A stretch of DNA of 11,754 nt from Monosiga brevicollis MX1 (lineage: Eukaryota; Opisthokonta; Choanoflagellata; Craspedida; Salpingoecidae). The stretch lies in the NCBI RefSeq assembly GCF_000002865.3, contig NW_001865064.1, positions 574,834-586,587 of the forward strand, in the 5' to 3' direction. Of the stretch, positions 8,001 through 11,754 are shown one piece after another (position 1 is the stretch's first letter; every line of letters starts with the position of its first letter). Under the pieces are notes generated by a model. It was not told the origin of the DNA. It saw nothing but the letters and a program-made list of their open reading frames with translations, and ran no database searches. Position numbers and translations under genes: made by a program.

Positions 8001-8697
8001 CGCTCACTCTCACCCACCCACGCCCAAAATAAAAAGCGAAAACATGCCTCATGTTTGTGAATATTGATTATAATTAGCGCGGCCAAACGCCACTTCATCT
8101 AGCTTGCGCTTCCTTCTCTGTCAGCCGAAAGGTTGTCCAGCAACTCTTGTGGCACGATGGCGATCCGGATGTGAGATATTTTGTAAGCTTTTCACCGCAA
8201 TGCCATACTTCCCCGCTGTTTTGCTGCACCTGCGATTAATACCTGATGACCTGCTGTGGTAGAGCGGTGCACGGCCCTTGGATCTGCTCTTTCGCAGGGG
8301 TTTCATCAACCTGGAGGTGAGCCTTTTATTTAATTTTCGGTATCGATTGCAGAGGCCAACTTGCTTACCGAGGAATCTGCATCACGTTACAGCTGGTTGC
8401 AGAGCTATTGCGCGCAACCCGTGCCCCTTGCTCCTACCAAACTTCAAATCCCGATGGTGCGAACCTGATTTCCATGTGATTATTCGCATTGTGCTGTCCT
8501 CATCGGATTTCAACGTGCCGCCAGTCCAAAGCTTGATTCATGCGGAGCAGGTCAAACGCTGGCGGTGCGCTGCTGCTGTTCTCTGTAGCGTCGGCTGGCG
8601 CGAGGATCCTCGATCGTTCAATATCCAAGATCTACAAACCCTTGGTGACCGCGTGGCCGCTCTAACGGCCGCCGCCCAAGCTGCACCTACGAATTGA
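5067..8697 (+). CDS. Multi-exon ankyrin-repeat protein, one repeat per exon
   Basis: Proposed exons: 5067-5189, 5324-5422, 5545-5643, 5759-5857, 5968-6069, 6225-6323, 6436-6534, 6652-6747, 6855-6953, 7071-7169, 7287-7385, 7514-7612, 8078-8182, 8263-8316, 8393-8456 and 8525-8697. ATG 5067 has the better context (ACCATGA); in-frame ATG 5010 is an alternative. Exon 1 encodes 41 residues with an ankyrin-like helix (GELLFDAY...AEQLLNSW). Exons 2-12 each encode one repeat of 32-34 residues, mostly xGxTPLHYAC [21 protein letters not shown], and all junctions are phase 0. Exon 8 lacks the two Val codons of the KVVEM segment (a 6-nt loss). Exon 13 is a divergent repeat (GQTPLHLAC...VVQQLL). Exon 14 ([16 protein letters not shown]) reads like a partial repeat; exons 15-16 match no family I know. 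The model gives about 535 residues with no signal peptide or membrane segment. It probably acts as a protein-binding solenoid; the partner is unknown. Exons 2-12 are very secure, 13-14 likely, and 15-16 tentative. Confidence 0.85.
5260..5299 (+). repeat. 9-bp inverted repeat in ankyrin intron 1
   Basis: AATTCACAT (5260-5268) and ATGTGAATT (5291-5299) are perfect inverted copies separated by an AT-rich 22-nt loop. They lie in the one array intron (5190-5323) whose body does not resemble the others, although its 3' end (GCATCATCCCACAG) does. Confidence 0.6.
6186..6203 (+). repeat. Exon-head remnant inside ankyrin intron 5
   Basis: These 18 nt match the first 18 nt of exon 12 exactly and those of exon 2 closely. 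They are preceded by a normal CATTCCACAG acceptor and followed, after 21 nt, by a second acceptor (AGCCCACAG) that opens exon 6. The intervening 39 nt are open in frame with exon 6. Confidence 0.85.
6900..7371 (+). repeat. Perfect 256-bp duplication with 216-bp offset
   Basis: Bases 6900-7155 and 7116-7371 are identical by my base-by-base reading, covering exon ends, a whole intron and a whole exon. The match ends at an A/G difference (7156 versus 7372) and begins after a T/C difference (6899 versus 7115). Two introns here also share an expanded CAGTA run (four units, two elsewhere). This is the youngest duplication in the array. Confidence 0.92.
7412..7448 (+). repeat. 19-bp tandem duplication in ankyrin intron 11
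   Basis: CCCTTGACCCCCTATGATT occurs twice in tandem (7412-7430 and 7431-7449, the second ending in G). It explains why this intron (128 nt) is longer than its neighbours (117 nt). Confidence 0.9.
7655..7678 (+). repeat. TGC trinucleotide repeat, 8 units
   Basis: Eight perfect TGC units lie in the long intron, in the frame that would read poly-Cys if exon 12 were extended. Confidence 0.95.
7900..7941 (+). repeat. 21-bp perfect tandem duplication
   Basis: GCCATCGCGCCTCTGCCTCC plus one C occurs twice head to tail (7900-7920 and 7921-7941) in the long intron. Confidence 0.93.
8028..8033 (+). terminator. AATAAA hexamer, candidate intronic poly-A signal
   Basis: A canonical polyadenylation hexamer lies about 150 nt after the TGA (7874-7876) that ends the exon 12 read-through frame and 45 nt before exon 13. 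Its use as a signal is inference. Confidence 0.3.
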
Positions 8698-9705
8698 AGT
8701 GGCTGACGCTTGTAATTGGGTTGTCGAGCGCTATCATTGGACTACAAGCATGAACGCTTGTGCAGAAAGATGCCAGTCCTGGCAATCGTGATAATCCATT
8801 GCAAGATGAAATTTGATCATGCTTGACGGCACCATCAAGGATGCTTGTAGAACATTTTGATTGTTCCTGCCACCGAGATTAAAGTACGGTCCTGTCGACC
8901 GGAAGTGGCATTTGTTTTACTTTGTACTTTTCCGTTTGTATTTCCTTTGTTTGCTTTGGAGTTGACCACAGACAAACTATATTCGAAAAGCAGTCAAACG
9001 GACAGGGAGGGCTTGGGCAAACGCCTGAAGCAGAACAGCTCAACAACAACCGAAAAAAAAAAAAAAAAAAAAAAAAACGGAAAGCACCTCATCTTCATTC
9101 ACAATGAAATGGAATAATGACAATGTGTCTCGATAATGGCGGTTGTGGCGCTGCGCGAGCTGGTGTGGCGGGCGTTGGGCGGTGGTCATGTTATGCGAGT
9201 GATCGGTACCGATTCAGGTCGCGTATTGTGGCAATCGAATGCAGTAAAATGCGTGCCCGTTTGTCAAGGTCCTTGGTGTCTTTGCAGCTCAGCTTGTATG
9301 TTCTTCTTCGACAGTGCTCGGCCACTTCTGCTCGAAACTGCTCGGCCATTTCGGCAAAAGGCCATCAAAGCGTTTGATTCTGCCTGGTGCGTGTCATCGT
9401 GAAGCAATCATCAACACACGCGACTGCACACCATCTGTGGGCGATCGTACATACCACCGGCCTGTCGCGCGTTCCCACTGGCGAAAGTCCGCAGCGAAGA
9501 TCCACGCAAGGCATCACCACCGTCTACTAAACACAAACAAAGTAATGTCCGCCAACAATAACGCCTCTACGCCCTTGCAAATGCTTCTGCAGGGCCACCA
9601 CACTCACCTCCTCGTTTTTGGGTGCAAACGTCCGGCTGGCCAGGCTTACCCGTTGCAGGCCTGGTGCATCAACCGACTTGAACAATCATCATCGCGTGGC
9701 ACACC
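8698..9705. other. Spacer between the ankyrin gene and the zinc-finger pseudogene
   Basis: No gene can be supported in these ~1,000 nt. Open frames at 9117-9402 and an ATG at 9545 read plausible-looking but motif-free peptides; one could be a leader exon of the downstream gene. The stretch includes a 25-nt poly-A run and a pair of TGCTCGGCCA direct repeats near 9315-9350. No tRNA-like fold or terminal inverted repeat was found by eye. Confidence 0.5.
9053..9077 (+). repeat. Run of 25 A
   Basis: An uninterrupted A25 follows an A-rich stretch (CAACAACAACCG). It could be the tail of an old retroposed copy or simple slippage. No obvious target-site duplication was seen. Confidence 0.9.
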
Positions 9706-11754
9706 ATGGATGCTTCATCTGACGCTCGAGACGGAGAGCAGCCGGCGATTGTATGCCAAAAATGTTCGCTCACGTTCAAAACTCAAAAGGAGAAGGAGAA
9801 TCATCAGCGCATGGTGGGTCTCACGTGGTTGGCGTTTCCTTTCATGCGATCTATCACGTCCTCACTTCGGTTTGACACCAACTTGCAGTCTCATCAGCAG
9901 GAGGCGCGGATCACCATCGGCGAAAGGACCTTCATTTTGAAAAGGGCACTCGATAACAAATTTTGGTGTCCAGTTTCCGGCTGCCAAAAAAACTACCCTG
10001 CGGTTGAAAGCATCAGGCGGCATCTTAAAAACAAACACGAGGCTGTGACAGAGGACACCTCAGCCGAGCTGGACGACTTGCTCGTTCACGGCCCTGCTGT
10101 GGCCACCAACAACACCCCGGACCCGGGCATTGGAGTGCCTCAAAGCCGAACGCCTCATCGTCAAGTGTCCCTACGCAAACATGCCAGTACATCGCACGCT
10201 CAGATGTACGTGGAATCATTGGGTCTAGTACTGGATGAGTACGAGTGGATACTAATTTGCGGCAAGTGCGGGCACGCATTGAACGAACATCCAGCCTAGC
10301 ACCTGAAGCGCCACTGCGTCAACGTACAAGATGCAGACATCCCGCTTGCAATGGATCTCATCAAGGAGGCGACGCCTCGAAAGGAGCCTGTTCTCGACAT
10401 GAACGGCTGCCGACCTGCGTACCCATGCATCCCAGTACAACGGGGCTATGGGTGTCCTTGCTGTACCTCTTGCTTCTCAACACGAGAAAGCCTGGTGCGA
10501 CATCAAAATCAATGCCATAAGGGCGATCCAGCCATCACGGAGGCGCCACGAAGAGTCTGGATGCAGCGGCTCAGGAAAGGAGGACTGGGCTCGAGCTATG
10601 TGGAGGTCCAGTATTCGAAGCGATCCAAGAGACGTCGTGTAAACGCGCAATCCTTCTTATCCTTGCTCGAGGCTCAGAAAAAAAAGGACTTTGTCGTCAA
10701 CTCGATACGACTCCATCCGGTTTATCAGATCCTGGGGTTGTCACTGAGCCAAGTCAGAGAGCTGGGTTGCAGCGAGGTCAACCCGACCCTATGCACGGTC
10801 TTTTGGACAATACGTACGAAAACATGTTGTGCTACACGACGGCTCATGAGGTCCTTGGGAAACTGTACACCAAGTCGGGAGACGTGTTTACGGCCCGATA
10901 TTATCAAAAAGTCATGCAGCACACCTACGATCGCTACATGATTGTGGCTACGCGCTACGTGCAGTACCTCCTACAAGTACGGCGCCGGGGCGACGAGGTT
11001 CCGGGTCGAATCAGTGACGAGCTGGCAAAAGCTTTGGACGACGTGGAAGTGGCCCAAGGTCAAAATAACCATGTCATGATGTCCGAGGCGCTGACCAATG
11101 TGTGGTGTGCCGTACTTGATGAAAGCACGGACATGAACAGCTTGGACCTGGAGTACTGTCCCACCGTCTATATCCTTTGTACGGCGCTGCAAGCCAACGA
11201 CACCTTCAAGCAGCCAAACAACTGGACGCCAACGCTGGCAGCTCTGTTGTGGATCTGCCGCTTGTTCCTGCTCGTCCGTCGCCAGCTTGATCCAAGCAGC
11301 CCTGGCGCGCTGACGGAAGATGCTGCCGTCAAGACGGAGGGCCACATTGGCTACTATCTTGGTAGTAGATTGACATATGTTCGTAAATGTACCTCGGAGG
11401 AAGGCAAACCAGGTGTTGACGTGGTGTTTGAAACGCGGCCAGCCCCTGGACAGGAGTTTCGGACTCTGACAGCAAATGGCATTCGTATGAACGTGGATGA
11501 CCTTGGGACCGGTCTGCGAGCCATGCGAGCCAGAATGGACGAAGTTCTCACCAAGGAGCTACTTTTTAATTCAGGCTCGAGAAGCGAGTTTATGCTGTCC
11601 TGCCCTTGTTGCTGGACTCAAATCAGCCCGGGCCCCCTCAGTCCTGGGTCGGCCGGGATTTGAAGGACATCGACGGTCATGACTTTTATCCAATGCTGCT
11701 GGAGCACATCTTGGAATCTCCAGAGCTGGTCGAGGAGTTTACCATGCCTGATGC
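9706..11754 (+). pseudogene. Broken multi-zinc-finger, OrsD-like gene, 3' end outside the window
   Basis: It starts at ATG 9706 (ACACCATGG context). Exon 9706-9813 and the exon from 9889 join to complete C2H2 finger 1 (C17, C20, H33, H38). Finger 2 is C63-x4-C68-x12-H81-x4-H86. Next is ILICGKCGHALNEHPA, an in-frame TAG at 10297-10299, then HLKRH. This CxxC...HLxxH block resembles the OrsD-like (PF12013) domain of fungal proteins. A third finger (CPCC...H...H, 10453-10518) follows in the same frame, so the TAG interrupts one ancestral frame. The frame then shifts between about 10681 and 10795, where an 80-nt intron with a weak donor is an alternative. It shifts again between about 11555 and 11580, after KELLF and before EKRVYAVLPLLLD; that frame stays open to the window end. 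The segment PTVYILCTALQ...ALLWICRLFLLVRRQLDP recalls the region after OrsD in fungal, often RecQ-helicase-linked, proteins. It is probably a decayed repetitive or mobile-element gene; no helicase motif lies in the window. Family assignment rests on remembered patterns. Confidence 0.7.
9814..9888 (+). other. 75-nt intron that splits C2H2 finger 1
   Basis: The donor GTGGGT follows ATG 9811-9813 and the acceptor is ACTTGCAG. Removing the 75 nt (25 codons, no stop) brings SHQQ next to HQRM and restores the H-x4-H spacing of a C2H2 finger; unspliced, the second zinc-binding His is missing. Confidence 0.75.

Larger units (their letters stand above)
7613..8077 (+). other. Long terminal intron of the ankyrin array (465 nt)
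   Basis: It begins with the standard array donor (GTCAGTACAGTACATCCC) but diverges from the array pattern after about 7640, and ends at TTATAATTAG before exon 13. It is about four times longer than the other introns. The exon 12 reading frame stays open into it as far as TGA 7874-7876, and AATAAA is present at 8028-8033. I see no further ankyrin exon inside. Confidence 0.65.

Noticed and set aside
8317-8352. A 36-nt intron after exon 14 ending at GATTGCAG
   Set aside because: Too short compared with all other introns here; the acceptor at 8392 gives a 76-nt intron and an ankyrin-like continuation (LVAELLRAT).
9117-9402. Overlapping 86-88-codon frames in the spacer
   Set aside because: No homology or motif was recognised, there are two competing frames and no splice context; they cannot be supported as a gene.
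10267-10299. TAG at 10297 as the end of a small intron
   Set aside because: The only nearby donors would leave an intron of about 35 nt and delete the conserved zinc-binding block, which is intact if the TAG is read as a substituted codon.

Overview
The window is eukaryotic. It holds genes split by short GT-AG introns (about 75-135 nt, one of about 465 nt), a canonical heterotrimeric G-protein beta subunit, long microsatellites, poly-A and poly-T tracts, and no operon or Shine-Dalgarno organisation. The compact GC-rich genes, the animal-like G-beta and an exon-duplicated ankyrin gene fit a unicellular relative of animals, a choanoflagellate such as Monosiga brevicollis being my best guess. 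That assignment is inference; no sequence search was possible.

Layout, all genes on the + strand. (1) 1-1674: 3' part or all of a single-exon gene for a Ser/Arg-rich, probably disordered protein of unknown function. (2) 1675-2322: spacer with a TATA-like box, a GA repeat, a G-quadruplex motif and a likely 5'-UTR intron. (3) 2323-3887: six-exon G-beta gene; the predicted splicing gives 339 residues against 340 in human GNB1. (4) 3888-5066: spacer with a 32-unit AG microsatellite, TG and CTT tracts, and a probable leader for the next gene. (5) 5067-8697: an ankyrin-repeat gene in which eleven consecutive exons each encode almost exactly one 33-residue ankyrin repeat, all split in phase 0. The exon-plus-intron unit (about 203-227 bp) has been duplicated in tandem; two copies share a perfect 256-bp match with a 216-bp offset. 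Divergent C-terminal exons follow a long intron. (6) 8698-9705: spacer with a 25-nt poly-A run. (7) 9706 to the window end: a decayed coding region with three C2H2-type fingers and an OrsD-like zinc-binding segment, a layout I know from fungal, often helicase-linked, repetitive gene families. It is broken by an in-frame TAG and at least one frameshift.

The genes show no sign of acting in one pathway. G-beta is a housekeeping signalling gene, the ankyrin gene is a rapidly evolving tandem-exon locus, and the terminal region looks like a degenerate repetitive or mobile-element gene. The most interesting material is the ankyrin exon array, with its chimeric intron, in-frame alternative acceptor, self-complementary introns and possible intronic terminator, together with the broken OrsD-like gene.
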